This document shows, piece by piece, positions 30,022 to 38,823 of a stretch of 63,896 bases of DNA. Within the stretch, counting starts at the first letter, position 1. Every line of letters begins with the position of its first letter. The stretch is taken from the IMG/VR virus record IMGVR_UViG_3300044516_000384, positions 1-63,896 of that record; one strand, 5' to 3'. Origin of the DNA: a virus. Under the pieces are notes generated by a model. That model was not told the origin of the DNA, made no database searches, and worked only from the letters and a program-made list of their open reading frames with translations. The translations under genes and the position numbers were made by a program.

Positions 30022-30030
30022 GTGCTTACC

Positions 30031-31674
30031 TTACGACGGATCTACCGTCACATCAGAAGTGTTAGACAACGATCCAGTCCATGCCGTGTCTGCATCGTTC
30101 TCCTTGTATACGGTCATTGTGCCACTTGCTACGGCTACCTTATTACGCAGTGATCGCAATGCAGAACGGACAGTACGCTCGTTCAACGTACCAGCGTTAG
30201 TACCGTTGCCAAGGTCTGCGCTTAGAATGTCGCTGGCGACAGATAGTAGCTTGATAGTCATTACCGCGCCGTTAGTCCCTGCAGCACCCTTTACAACAAC
30301 TGTAACATCATCAGCACCTAGGGCTACCGCAGCATCAGGCAGATCTAAACGGTAAACACCCGGCATGGTAGAAGCGTCAACTTCTTTAAATCCACCAGAC
30401 ACCCAACCGTCAGTCATATACGTTAGATTGACAAGTGTTATTGGTACGCGGTTACTACGTGTGCGGTTGTAAGTAGCTGTCAACCCAGCGGTTGTCGCTG
30501 TAAGACCTGTAACACCAAGGTATAGTTCAATACTTTGTGATGTGCTACCGGGAACAATTGTAATTGCACTAGAGTTCCGATCGGTTGGGTTGTATGCGGG
30601 GTTGATGGTTGCTAGTGTTTTGTATGTAGATGCTCCAGCATCTGGTGATGTACCAGACCAAGGGAATCCATAGATGTCTGTTGTTGGCGCACCACTAGCA
30701 GTACCAAACGATGTATTTGCACCACCTAATTGCGTTGCGTGTATAGCCGTTGTATTTAAACCATTGATTAAGGAATAACCGTCTTCTATGCCAGCATCAT
30801 AACTATTGGACGATGTTACAGACGTTGCTACTTGATACATTCCAGATTGCATCAGTCGATTATATTCCTGCACAATATGTCCAGTAATTGATGAGTTAAA
30901 TGCACTTTGTATTCCAACAAATAAACAGTTTCTCACGTACGTTGGGTATATCAAAGACCCAGATGCACTCTGTATCGCTATATTCGGAGTATTTATAAAT
31001 GTGCAGTTAAAAAAGGATACAGACACACTTACTAAATATAAAAATGGACCTAATACTCCAGTGTGAAAAATACAGTTTTTTACAGATGTTGTATCGGAAA
31101 CATTGTTTCCGTAAAGTCCAATAAGTGCAGCACCAGAATAGTTAACCTGCCCACCACCCATTACACATCTATCAAGTGTCGCATTTAGTGCTAATGAAGC
31201 AGGGGCAGTCATATTTATTAAAGGCGCACCATATCCAGTATGACGAAATGTGCATTTTGTAAAACTATTGTTCTGCCCTAAAAGCAAATCTACACATCTT
31301 GCAGAGAAACTACTAGCGTTATTTTCAAACGCAATGCTAGAAAATGCTAGATTTGATTTAGCCGACCCGTTAACTAAGACACCAGAATAAACAGAAGTTC
31401 CAGCGGAGTTTACGTTCGTAATAAATACCTTCCCAGCCGTCAAACCACTAAACTGTGTACATAGCGGGTCACCAGTTACAAACGTACTTGATGAATAAGT
31501 ACCCCCAATTACAACCTGTGCAGCATAACGCCCCGGTGCAATATAAACGGTATCCCCACCGGTTATACCAGTGGCTCCTAATGCTTTTGCTATTGTTGCC
31601 CACGCTTGTGCAGTAGATGAACCTAAACCCGTATTTAAATCGTTGCCATCAGGACGAACATAATAGGTTGCCAT
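30031..31674 (-). CDS. Tailspike-like parallel beta-helix protein, 547 aa
   Basis: The N-terminus YYVRPDGNDLNTGLGSSTAQ, then WATIAKAL and GDTVYIAPGRY is the usual beginning of right-handed parallel beta-helix (pectate-lyase-like) proteins. Residues 60-330 show rungs with N/S/V-rich turns (VKNCIFHTGVLG, VSFFNCTFINT, YVRNCLFVG). From about 375 on it carries the GLTATTAGLTATYN ... EVDASTMPGVYRLDLPDA ... RTVRSALRSLRNKV module shared with the 327-aa protein. The beta-helix probably binds or degrades a surface glycan; catalytic residues cannot be assigned. TAATG coupling with the upstream gene. Confidence 0.75.
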   Translation of the reverse strand: MATYYVRPDGNDLNTGLGSSTAQAWATIAKALGATGITGGDTVYIAPGRYAAQVVIGGTYSSSTFVTGDPLCTQFSGLTAGKVFITNVNSAGTSVYSGVLVNGSAKSNLAFSSIAFENNASSFSARCVDLLLGQNNSFTKCTFRHTGYGAPLINMTAPASLALNATLDRCVMGGGQVNYSGAALIGLYGNNVSDTTSVKNCIFHTGVLGPFLYLVSVSVSFFNCTFINTPNIAIQSASGSLIYPTYVRNCLFVGIQSAFNSSITGHIVQEYNRLMQSGMYQVATSVTSSNSYDAGIEDGYSLINGLNTTAIHATQLGGANTSFGTASGAPTTDIYGFPWSGTSPDAGASTYKTLATINPAYNPTDRNSSAITIVPGSTSQSIELYLGVTGLTATTAGLTATYNRTRSNRVPITLVNLTYMTDGWVSGGFKEVDASTMPGVYRLDLPDAAVALGADDVTVVVKGAAGTNGAVMTIKLLSVASDILSADLGNGTNAGTLNERTVRSALRSLRNKVAVASGTMTVYKENDADTAWTGSLSNTSDVTVDPS

Positions 31675-31901
31675 TAGATAGCATCTCCATATGCAATTTG
31701 ACGCGCCATAATCGAACTAAATTGACTTACATAAGCTAACTGAAAATCTATCACTTGTTGATTCCACCAAGTAAAAACACTCGTGCCGTCAGGCCCAAAA
31801 GTGCCTAACAGGATATTATTTTCATCGTAGATGTCACCTTTAATAATCCAATCTCCGGGAACATCTGGATTTGGTGTACATGAATAGTTTTGTACGTTCA
31901 C
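31674..31901 (-). CDS. Hypothetical small tail-region protein, 75 aa
   Basis: GTG start, overlapping the upstream stop as GTGA with AAGG before it. It contains DIYDENNILLGTFGPDG and a C-terminal helix (WWNQQVIDFQLAYVSQF), similar in layout to the 85-aa protein at 29764 (short beta segment plus helix), so the two may be related fibre connectors. Not recognised. Confidence 0.65.
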   Translation of the reverse strand: MNVQNYSCTPNPDVPGDWIIKGDIYDENNILLGTFGPDGTSVFTWWNQQVIDFQLAYVSQFSSIMARQIAYGDAI

Positions 31902-32080
31902 TTCTTTACCTTCCTGTTTGCAATAGCAACCAACGTAAGATCACGTAGCATCTCAAGGTCTGATGTACTCATAAAGTCTAGGTTGTCAGCAATCTGACGC
32001 AATACCAAAGCCTCACCAAAAGGCACTTTGACTTCAGGGACGTTAGCGATCTTCTTTACAAACTTGCTTAGCCAAGACAT
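31898..32080 (-). CDS. Hypothetical small protein, 60 aa
   Basis: The ATG at 32080 (MSWLSKFVKK) has AGGTGA 7 nt upstream; a GTG at 32089 is the alternative. Basic amphipathic N-terminus followed by acidic helical sequence (STSDLEMLRDLTLVAI). It sits next to two holin-like genes and could be a lysis accessory protein, but there is no clear membrane segment. Confidence 0.55.
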   Translation of the reverse strand: MSWLSKFVKKIANVPEVKVPFGEALVLRQIADNLDFMSTSDLEMLRDLTLVAIANRKVKK

Positions 32081-32081
32081 G

Positions 32082-32360
32082 TTATTCACCTAGCTTCTTT
32101 ACAATTTTTTCAGCCATTGCATTTACCAATTGAACTGATCGTAGTCCTAGTGTTCCAACAGCAAATGCGACACCTACTACCTGCTCAGGTGTTGTCCATT
32201 GGAATTGTTTAGCAATAAGTGGTGTGAGATAAACAGCAGATATCGTGCCGACAACTACACCGGCTAGACCATGCCAAAGGTTTTTCACTTTGGTTTTGTC
32301 CCACCAGTCAGTGCCAGCAACTGCACCAATGGCTCCTGCAATCAGCTGATCTCTATCCAT
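32082..32360 (-). CDS. Holin-like membrane protein, 92 aa
   Basis: Start MDRDQLIAG chosen for the GAGGGA site upstream and coupling to the 98-aa gene (8-nt overlap). Two hydrophobic segments are visible, at about residues 28-47 (HGLAGVVVGTISAVYLTPLI) and 58-76 (VVGVAFAVGTLGLRSVQLV), followed by a charged tail (AEKIVKKLGE). Length, two TM spans and basic C-terminus fit a small holin that would release the lysin encoded at 5683. Confidence 0.6.
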   Translation of the reverse strand: MDRDQLIAGAIGAVAGTDWWDKTKVKNLWHGLAGVVVGTISAVYLTPLIAKQFQWTTPEQVVGVAFAVGTLGLRSVQLVNAMAEKIVKKLGE

Positions 32361-32649
32361 CGATGTCCCTCGTCGTTTCACTGATCTTGGTAACCTCCGG
32401 TAATCGTGTCGAAAACACAGGCAAGCTACTATCTTGTCGCATAAAGAAAGCAATCAACGCAGTAGTCATTGCAGGTATACCAGAGCGGAACCCTTCAATG
32501 CCAGCAAGTAACAAAGCACGAGTAACTGTACCAAAGGTTGCGTTATCTGGTATGTGTTGCATTTTCCAAGAAGCGTCAAACTCAGGGGCAGCACTAGCCA
32601 TAAAAGCGGCTATTGCTATTAGGATTAATCTAGACCAAGCTATTTTCAT
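32353..32649 (-). CDS. Small membrane protein, possible holin/antiholin, 98 aa
   Basis: An N-terminal hydrophobic helix (SRLILIAIAAFMASAAP, residues 6-22) and a second moderately hydrophobic region (SGIPAMTTALIAFFM, about residues 57-71), then a charged C-terminus. The first helix could also be a signal sequence or signal-anchor. Pairing with the 92-aa holin-like gene suggests a lysis-timing partner. It overlaps the upstream adaptor gene by 4 nt. Confidence 0.55.
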   Translation of the reverse strand: MKIAWSRLILIAIAAFMASAAPEFDASWKMQHIPDNATFGTVTRALLLAGIEGFRSGIPAMTTALIAFFMRQDSSLPVFSTRLPEVTKISETTRDIDG

Positions 32650-33344
32650 TTAGTACCTTGCGCAATCGGTGGAATACTAAATAGGCCATTAGGACCTTTT
32701 AAAGACATATCCATTTTTGTCCATAGCTGCATCCTAACTTGATCATACCAATCTTTCCAAAATGCTCTTCCTACTAATGATGGATCATCGTAGTTTTTTA
32801 ATGCAATTTTTTGTGCAGCATAAGCAGGAAGTGCTTGCAGTAATAAATCATCGCTTACAAAAGAATAAGTGCCAGATCCTTCGAGGATAGCAGTCTGTAA
32901 TCCTGATCCAGTAATTGTAAATGATGTAGATGCAGTAGGTGCGTAATACAAACCTATAGCTGTAGTTCCAATCCTATACCAATAAGATGGAGTTCCAGTT
33001 ACAGATAAATAGTTTGAATCATATGACCGCAGTTCATTTTCACCACAATGAATTAAGGGTGTAGTAGCAGCCGATAATTTAATATCGATTGGACTTACAA
33101 GCAACCCTTGTGCGTGTGAATAAATTCTGCCAGTATGACCAGTAACATTAATACTTACAGGAAAGTAAACACACGTCCTACACATATCTGCTGCTGCTTC
33201 ATTTAAATAAAGCAGTATTGCATCATCCGTATCTGATGTAGCAGTACCACCAACACCAGTTGCGACTTCACCAACTACAGTGTCATTTACCTCGTTTAAA
33301 AGTCTAAGGGTTTCTAGTCGTAATGTAGTAAAGCCAACAGCCAT
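32646..33344 (-). CDS. Putative head-tail adaptor / tail protein, 232 aa
   Basis: An N-terminal helix (TLRLETLRLLNEV), a DDAILLYLNEAAADMCRTC helix at about residues 40-58, beta strands in the middle and a C-terminal helix pair (LLLQALPAYAAQKIALKNY). This is the helical-end, beta-core plan of podovirus adaptor or ring proteins encoded after the coat gene. Coupled to the previous gene by TAATG with GAGGG upstream. The family name is uncertain. Confidence 0.6.
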   Translation of the reverse strand: MAVGFTTLRLETLRLLNEVNDTVVGEVATGVGGTATSDTDDAILLYLNEAAADMCRTCVYFPVSINVTGHTGRIYSHAQGLLVSPIDIKLSAATTPLIHCGENELRSYDSNYLSVTGTPSYWYRIGTTAIGLYYAPTASTSFTITGSGLQTAILEGSGTYSFVSDDLLLQALPAYAAQKIALKNYDDPSLVGRAFWKDWYDQVRMQLWTKMDMSLKGPNGLFSIPPIAQGTK

Positions 33345-33991
33345 TACCGTGCCCTCCGCATATATACTGATGCAAAATTCTCCACCATGGAGAGACGATC
33401 TAAGTATTCGGCTTTAAATACTTGCATGCCATTCATATCAAGCATTTGCATTGCTCTTGCTTGCAATACTCCATATACAAGGCAGTCATGTGCTACTTCT
33501 GGTAAAGGGCAAGTAGTAGCATCAGTATTAGGTAACGCAGCCCCAGCGGAATCATATTCCCAGATATCACCGGGTTGAGCATAGCCTTCAATTAACAATC
33601 CGTTTGGCACAGTCACGTTTGTTGCGGGGTAAACACTAATTGAATTCATGCCACGTGTAACTACAATGTCTGGACGTTGAGCAGGTGGCTCATTTAACCA
33701 GCGTGTAATGTACTGGTTGTCAAAATTGAATAAGCGAGTATCTTCATACTCGTCGGTTGTGTTTTTAATTTTAATTAACTTAATTTTGTAGATGTCTGGA
33801 GCACAGTAATCATTGACATTTAAAGTCAAATCTAAATACCGACGACCAACCAGACAGTCCGTTTGACGAGCTATCTGATTGGCCGTTTCAATAATTAAGT
33901 AGTCTAGGCCAAATGGATCACGATCAGCATCGGTGCCAAAGTAATTTCTACCTAGCATCCTAACATTACGTTTAACTTGACCTAGATTCAT
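33344..33991 (-). CDS. Putative head-tail adaptor protein, 215 aa
   Basis: Starts with MNLGQVKRNVRMLGRNYFG and has LDYLIIETANQIARQTDCLVG, a long helix at the N-terminus, followed by a beta region about binding strand-turns (DIVVTRGMNSISVYPA) and helical C-terminus (YGVLQARAMQMLDM). The fold plan, size and position (after coat, before tail) match P22 gp4-like or gp10-adaptor-type connector proteins of podoviruses. Confidence 0.65.
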   Translation of the reverse strand: MNLGQVKRNVRMLGRNYFGTDADRDPFGLDYLIIETANQIARQTDCLVGRRYLDLTLNVNDYCAPDIYKIKLIKIKNTTDEYEDTRLFNFDNQYITRWLNEPPAQRPDIVVTRGMNSISVYPATNVTVPNGLLIEGYAQPGDIWEYDSAGAALPNTDATTCPLPEVAHDCLVYGVLQARAMQMLDMNGMQVFKAEYLDRLSMVENFASVYMRRAR

Positions 33992-33993
33992 AA

Positions 33994-34542
33994 TTAGATT
34001 ACACCTTCACGACTATTTTGAACGTGCATGCGAGTAAGGGTAATTACCGCGCCTGTACGCGCTGTAGCACTTGTAATTTTTAATTTCAAGAACTTAGCGT
34101 AGGACTGTAACGGCAATACAATCATGTCATCTCCAGCGGCAGCTGCTGCAACATAAGTTGTCTGAGACAAAATAGTACCAGTAGCAGGAGTAAATCCAGA
34201 AGTATTAGACCCATGCAACTCTACTAGGATAGTATCAGCAGCAGTTAATCCAGTATGGTTTAACATAACCTGTACATATAGTGGGCGAATAACCTGACCA
34301 CGAACATAGTCGTCGGCAGTTACCGATCCATCAGCATTAGCATCCATTACTGCATTAGTAACGCCGTTAGTGACAAGGCCACCATAGTTTAATTCTACAG
34401 AAGTAGCAGTAACGTTACCAGTTGTAGTTGCATTCATAGTCAATGCGACTACACCATTAACAGATGCGTTACTAATTAAATACGTGGTAGCAGTCGCGGG
34501 GTTTGCAACGGCAAACGCGAATGTAAGTTTAGCGTCTCTCAT
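33994..34542 (-). CDS. Putative head decoration / minor virion protein, 182 aa
   Basis: Almost entirely Thr/Val/Ala-rich beta sequence (LTFAFAVANPATATTYLISN, VITLTRMHVQNSREG), located immediately after the coat gene with a good AGGAG site. Genes in this slot often encode capsid decoration or stabilising proteins. Nothing more specific can be read. Confidence 0.65.
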   Translation of the reverse strand: MRDAKLTFAFAVANPATATTYLISNASVNGVVALTMNATTTGNVTATSVELNYGGLVTNGVTNAVMDANADGSVTADDYVRGQVIRPLYVQVMLNHTGLTAADTILVELHGSNTSGFTPATGTILSQTTYVAAAAAGDDMIVLPLQSYAKFLKLKITSATARTGAVITLTRMHVQNSREGVI

Positions 34543-34554
34543 ATCAATTTCTCC

Positions 34555-35568
34555 TTAGTTGGTAGCCAAACGTAATCTACCAATAGACCGTGTATGCGGC
34601 ATCCAAAGTCCCATACCCCAGTCAAACAAGATGTTGTGCATGATTCCGTTTTCAGCAGACTTGCCAAGATACTCTGGCTTGAATGGACCAGACTGCCAAC
34701 CCTGTACATATCCAGTTCCATAACGAACAGCATAGATGTCGTTAAAGTTTGTAGGAGCTGTAATGACAGGCGTTGTTCCGTTAAGCTTACGCCCTACAGT
34801 GCGAACTGTAGCGCCCTTGTACTTGTCAACCGTACGATCAAACGCATCAACGTCGGTGTTAAAACCAGTACCAGCGCCAAGTTGTCGAATCAAGAACTCA
34901 ATACGTCTCTTAGTTTCTTCATTCATATATAAGACAACACCATCGCCATCAGGCGTATTCATATTGTCAAACAATTCCTGAATTGCACTAATAACACCAT
35001 TAGCTTCAAGTGCATTATAACTAGAAGTTGTATCTAATGATGCTACGCCTGAAGCAGGCGCTACAAGACAGTCTGACGGAATATCGTAGTCAGCAGCATG
35101 CTCTAAACGATACTTTAATCCGGGGAAACAATCTGGCGAGTTACCAGAAGCAGCGGAAGTTGGGTCGTTATTAATGTACTTGTCATTAAAATCGTACGCA
35201 AAACCTTCCATAAAAATCTTGACCTGAGCTTCTACCGGATCAACAATTGTGTTCTGCTGATCAAGCAATCGCTTGTCAATAGTAATCTTGTTGCGGATGA
35301 GGTACATCTGCTCTTCGTAAGACTTTGGCTTGCCCTTGACTGCATTAGGCTCAGAGTTGATAGCGGACCACGTTGGAGTAGGAATTGTTCCTGCTTCATT
35401 CGTGTAGCGCACACCCTTCTGGCTCAACTGCGGAGAAGTGTAAAACGGAATATCCTTGATCGCGTTCCAAGTCTGGTGCAAAGACTTAGTGATTTCCTTA
35501 ACGAGTGGATCGTTAGAGAGAATCGCTTGATCGGCAAGTGTAAGGGCACCTGTGAAATCGATAGCCAT
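34555..35568 (-). CDS. Major capsid protein, 337 aa
   Basis: It follows the scaffold gene and precedes adaptors, with AAGGA 8 nt upstream of ATG. Features consistent with an HK97-fold coat: an N-terminal helix (LTLADQAILSNDPLVKEI), an E-loop-like segment (TNEAGTIPTPTW, residues about 55-66), a spine-helix region rich in KIFMEGFAYDFNDKYINND, and a P-domain ending in a basic strand (TRSIGRLRLAT). No protease gene or cleavable N-terminus is seen, as in P22-type phages that release scaffold intact. Confidence 0.8.
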   Translation of the reverse strand: MAIDFTGALTLADQAILSNDPLVKEITKSLHQTWNAIKDIPFYTSPQLSQKGVRYTNEAGTIPTPTWSAINSEPNAVKGKPKSYEEQMYLIRNKITIDKRLLDQQNTIVDPVEAQVKIFMEGFAYDFNDKYINNDPTSAASGNSPDCFPGLKYRLEHAADYDIPSDCLVAPASGVASLDTTSSYNALEANGVISAIQELFDNMNTPDGDGVVLYMNEETKRRIEFLIRQLGAGTGFNTDVDAFDRTVDKYKGATVRTVGRKLNGTTPVITAPTNFNDIYAVRYGTGYVQGWQSGPFKPEYLGKSAENGIMHNILFDWGMGLWMPHTRSIGRLRLATN

Positions 35569-35583
35569 AGTAATTGTCCTTTA

Positions 35584-36450
35584 TTAATTACCAATTCCAA
35601 GCAATCTACTTAAACCACTTAAAGATGGTCTCCGAGATTGAGATGGTTGTTGAACGACGGGTTGTGCAGAATATCCAGTATCAATAGGAGTAGGTACGGA
35701 TCTTCTTTCATCAAGCATATTGACCAGTTCAGGTACTAATGACTCGACAAGTCCAGCTACTTGTTGATGTACTGCTTGAGCTGCATCTACTGGCGAAACA
35801 CCAGATTGAATTAACTTATCGACTACATCTTCAGCTCTACGTGCATAAGGAAATGATTCAAATGCAGCAGCGCGTTGCTGAGTAATCATATAGTTATTCA
35901 TCTCACCCATTACGCGGTCGTAGCGCATAGAGCTGATTTCAGCTTCTGCCCTAGCCTCCGCAATAGATGGATCTACATAAGAAGTTTCAACTTGTTCCTG
36001 CCATTTGTTGCGAATATTTTGCTCTTGTTGAGCTAGTTCCTGTTCCTGACGCGCCTTTTGCAGGTCTGCTGCCGACTGGAATCCATTCGCCTCGAACTGC
36101 TTAATTACATCGGCCCACTTGTTATAAGCGTCCTGTGCTTTACGCAATTCCTTTGCTTCATCGTTTACTTCTCTGAAGCGCTCATAAGGTACGTTTCCCG
36201 GTTGTTGATTATTACCAACAGTATCGAGTAACTTCTGCCTTACCTTAGATTCAATATCTTCACTTGAAAATAAATCATCATATGTTTCACTGCTGTTATT
36301 TTGATCTGTATCACTATGACTGTTTAACGCCCCATTGTCACTTGCATCGGAAGGGGCGACCTCCCGAATATGATCCATCAATGCTCCAGCCATACCGCCC
36401 GGTGCCGCTGCTGGTGAGTCAGCGGTTCGTGTCACCATCTCTTCGGACAT
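35584..36450 (-). CDS. Scaffold protein, 288 aa
   Basis: An acidic, highly charged, coiled-coil-rich protein (residues 90-170, e.g. KARQEQELAQQEQNIRNKW) with a disordered Ser/Asn-rich N-terminus and a basic C-terminal tail (SQSRRPSLSGLSRLLG). This is the typical composition of podovirus scaffolding proteins, whose C-terminus binds the coat. Located between portal and coat genes, 1 nt after the portal stop. GAGGG precedes the start. Confidence 0.8.
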   Translation of the reverse strand: MSEEMVTRTADSPAAAPGGMAGALMDHIREVAPSDASDNGALNSHSDTDQNNSSETYDDLFSSEDIESKVRQKLLDTVGNNQQPGNVPYERFREVNDEAKELRKAQDAYNKWADVIKQFEANGFQSAADLQKARQEQELAQQEQNIRNKWQEQVETSYVDPSIAEARAEAEISSMRYDRVMGEMNNYMITQQRAAAFESFPYARRAEDVVDKLIQSGVSPVDAAQAVHQQVAGLVESLVPELVNMLDERRSVPTPIDTGYSAQPVVQQPSQSRRPSLSGLSRLLGIGN

Positions 36451-38664
36451 TTATATATTACCCTCTATTCCTTTTTCCGTGCCAGCCTGTGTAGGTTCTG
36501 GCTGCATGGCTTGCATCAAACGTTGCTTGCCAAGATCTGCCATAGCGAAATCTTCATTCGCTTGAGCTTCAAGTCCAGCCTTTGTAGTAGCAAGAGTAAT
36601 ATCCGCTTGCAACTTAGCTTGAATTTCTGCAGTCTTCTTTCCAATTTCAATTTGAGCTTTTGCTTGCTCAACTTCAGGATTGAATTCTTCTTTTGGTTGT
36701 TGTTGTGCAGCAGCTTGTTGTTGCATCATCATCATCTGCTGCTCTTGCATCTGCTGTTGTTTAACTGCTTGCTTCTCTAAATGTTCATAGATTTTGCTTG
36801 CATTGGGCATGCTAGTAAGGTCCACAAACAATCTGTTTGTTTCAGGATCCATTGGATCTCCAAGAACACCCATTTGTCTGAGTGCAGCAAGTTTCTGCAA
36901 CTTCTGGTCAGGACTATCTTCCATAGATGATCCGGGCACGTAAACAATACGGTGCTTTCCACCAGCTCTCAATGCATCAAAACGCATGATGCCTTGTCTG
37001 ATTTGATCAAGTGGAAGCATGTTGCCCTGCATGTTTCCAACAAATGGCAAGATGCCAAATTGCTCAACAAGAGATACTTCCCATTCTTTAATCTTTGCAG
37101 ATGACGTTTCAATATCTGCGCGGACATATGAGTGCTGCGTGTTATCGGATCGCTGTAATAACCTAACGGATTCAGCTGGTGTTCCAGCACTAGCCTGTCC
37201 TTGTGAAACATCATGTAACCCAGCAACATCCATCATGTCGCGCTCAATAAATTGCAGGAAAGGAAATAGGTCTGAGCCAACACCCGGTGCTCTTTGGATA
37301 GTAGGTGGATGACTACCTCTCTTATAGTTGATACGTCTATAGATTCTATTCTTGTCGTCAATCTCATCTGACATGTTGTCGTAAGCGTCAGCTCCAACAC
37401 CACTTAAGTTTTCAACAAGCACATAGTCCTTCTGGCCTTCAAACTGTTCGAGTAGTCTGGAGTACACACGGTTATACGTAGACTGTAGACTGGTTAATTC
37501 AAACCCAAGACTACATCCATATGGAGTACCCGCACGGGGTTGCCATCGCAGTGGAATAAATGGAAAAGAATCACGTTTTTCATATGGCCAAATACCGGCA
37601 TACAACAACGCACTATTTGTGCTAACGATATATCGCCCTTTTGGATAGAGCTTTGATGGTTTTTCCCAGTACTCATAAACAATAGCAGCCATCTTCTTTG
37701 CGTCATAATCATTTGTTACGGCAGAAGACTTTGGTGTAAATCCACGACCAACCCCACCAGCACCTGACAGATATGCATCTACAAATCCTGCATTCTGACC
37801 AACGCCAGCATCAGGCTGTACTGCCTTACCTGCTTCACCATACGAATCTACAAACCAAGATAACGGCTTAACCATCGCATGAATAAGCCAGCGTACATCA
37901 TCATCACGCTTTGCAGATGGATCTAAGAAGACATCAAATGCTGGAAGGATTTGTTCTACAACATCTCCTACATTCATCTTGGTGTGACCAATTACTTCAG
38001 TGCCAGTAGGGTCCATCTGAGGGACAATCTGCTCTCTATTGCTGTCCCAAAAAATCTTTAAGTAAGATGTTCCACAAACACAAGCCCATCTAACACGTTC
38101 TTTTGTTTGTGTCTCTCTATCAAACTTTCTGTTGTAATGACTAATTAAGTAGTTAGCTTCATCTGACGCCGCTCTATCAACTGGATTATCGCTTACTGGA
38201 ACAGACGATGAATCAGGAGCGCACTGTGTAAGTTTTCCAACAACACCATCAATAAGAGGACGCATCTTATTGACGGTCATATACCTATTAGGCTCTTTGT
38301 CATTTTGAAGAGACACTAGATTCCTTGATTGACTTTCAATCCGAAACCATTGCCGTCCCTCAAAAAAGGCAGTAGCCATTGCCCATTCAAGTTCCATCTC
38401 TTGTCTATTGCGGTATGACAAATCAAATTGCGTTTTAACAAACGTCATTAATTTTTTGGCTTGATCTACTTGTTCTTTTGGTTCTACTTTCCAATCCTTG
38501 GTTTCAACATCAATATTTAGATTGTCTTTGTTATCTTTAGTAATGTTTCCAGTATCAAAACTGCCAACAGTTCCAGTAGCTTCTTTTCTTTGAAACATGG
38601 ACATCTTTTGTTGTTTAGTATTCAATAACGAATTACGAACCATTGATTGAAGTTGATCTTCCAT
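36451..38664 (-). CDS. Portal protein, 737 aa
   Basis: Length is close to P22 gp1 (725 aa). The central region has FDLSYRNRQEMELEWAMATAFFEGRQWF at residues about 90-120, NRYMTVNKMRPLIDGVVGKL and KERVRWACVCGTSYLKIFW, the wing/stem pattern of podovirus portals that begin by fixing coat contacts. The C-terminus (about 640-730) is a Gln/Met-rich coiled barrel (KQQQMQEQQMMMMQQQA) like the long portal crown/barrel of P22. The dodecameric portal forms the DNA channel and docks terminase, whose gene lies directly upstream. Confidence 0.88.
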   Translation of the reverse strand: MEDQLQSMVRNSLLNTKQQKMSMFQRKEATGTVGSFDTGNITKDNKDNLNIDVETKDWKVEPKEQVDQAKKLMTFVKTQFDLSYRNRQEMELEWAMATAFFEGRQWFRIESQSRNLVSLQNDKEPNRYMTVNKMRPLIDGVVGKLTQCAPDSSSVPVSDNPVDRAASDEANYLISHYNRKFDRETQTKERVRWACVCGTSYLKIFWDSNREQIVPQMDPTGTEVIGHTKMNVGDVVEQILPAFDVFLDPSAKRDDDVRWLIHAMVKPLSWFVDSYGEAGKAVQPDAGVGQNAGFVDAYLSGAGGVGRGFTPKSSAVTNDYDAKKMAAIVYEYWEKPSKLYPKGRYIVSTNSALLYAGIWPYEKRDSFPFIPLRWQPRAGTPYGCSLGFELTSLQSTYNRVYSRLLEQFEGQKDYVLVENLSGVGADAYDNMSDEIDDKNRIYRRINYKRGSHPPTIQRAPGVGSDLFPFLQFIERDMMDVAGLHDVSQGQASAGTPAESVRLLQRSDNTQHSYVRADIETSSAKIKEWEVSLVEQFGILPFVGNMQGNMLPLDQIRQGIMRFDALRAGGKHRIVYVPGSSMEDSPDQKLQKLAALRQMGVLGDPMDPETNRLFVDLTSMPNASKIYEHLEKQAVKQQQMQEQQMMMMQQQAAAQQQPKEEFNPEVEQAKAQIEIGKKTAEIQAKLQADITLATTKAGLEAQANEDFAMADLGKQRLMQAMQPEPTQAGTEKGIEGNI

Positions 38665-38673
38665 TTTAGTCTC

Positions 38674-38823
38674 CTAAACCCATTTGCCAGATGCTTCAAT
38701 CTTAGTTACTAAAATCTTTTCATCTTTAATATCATTCATGATAACGGCTAACTTGCCAATAAATGCAGTCATTACTAACTGAGTCAAACACATTACCAAT
38801 AATACACATCCGGTTAAATCCAT
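38674..38823 (-). CDS. Small membrane protein between terminase and portal, 49 aa
   Basis: A short frame with GGAG 7 nt before its ATG, overlapping the end of the terminase gene by 10 nt and ending 9 nt before the portal start. It has a hydrophobic N-terminal half (CVLLVMCLTQLVMTAFIGKL) and a charged tail (NDIKDEKILVTKIEAS). A single-pass membrane protein is likely; function unknown. Confidence 0.55.
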   Translation of the reverse strand: MDLTGCVLLVMCLTQLVMTAFIGKLAVIMNDIKDEKILVTKIEASGKWV

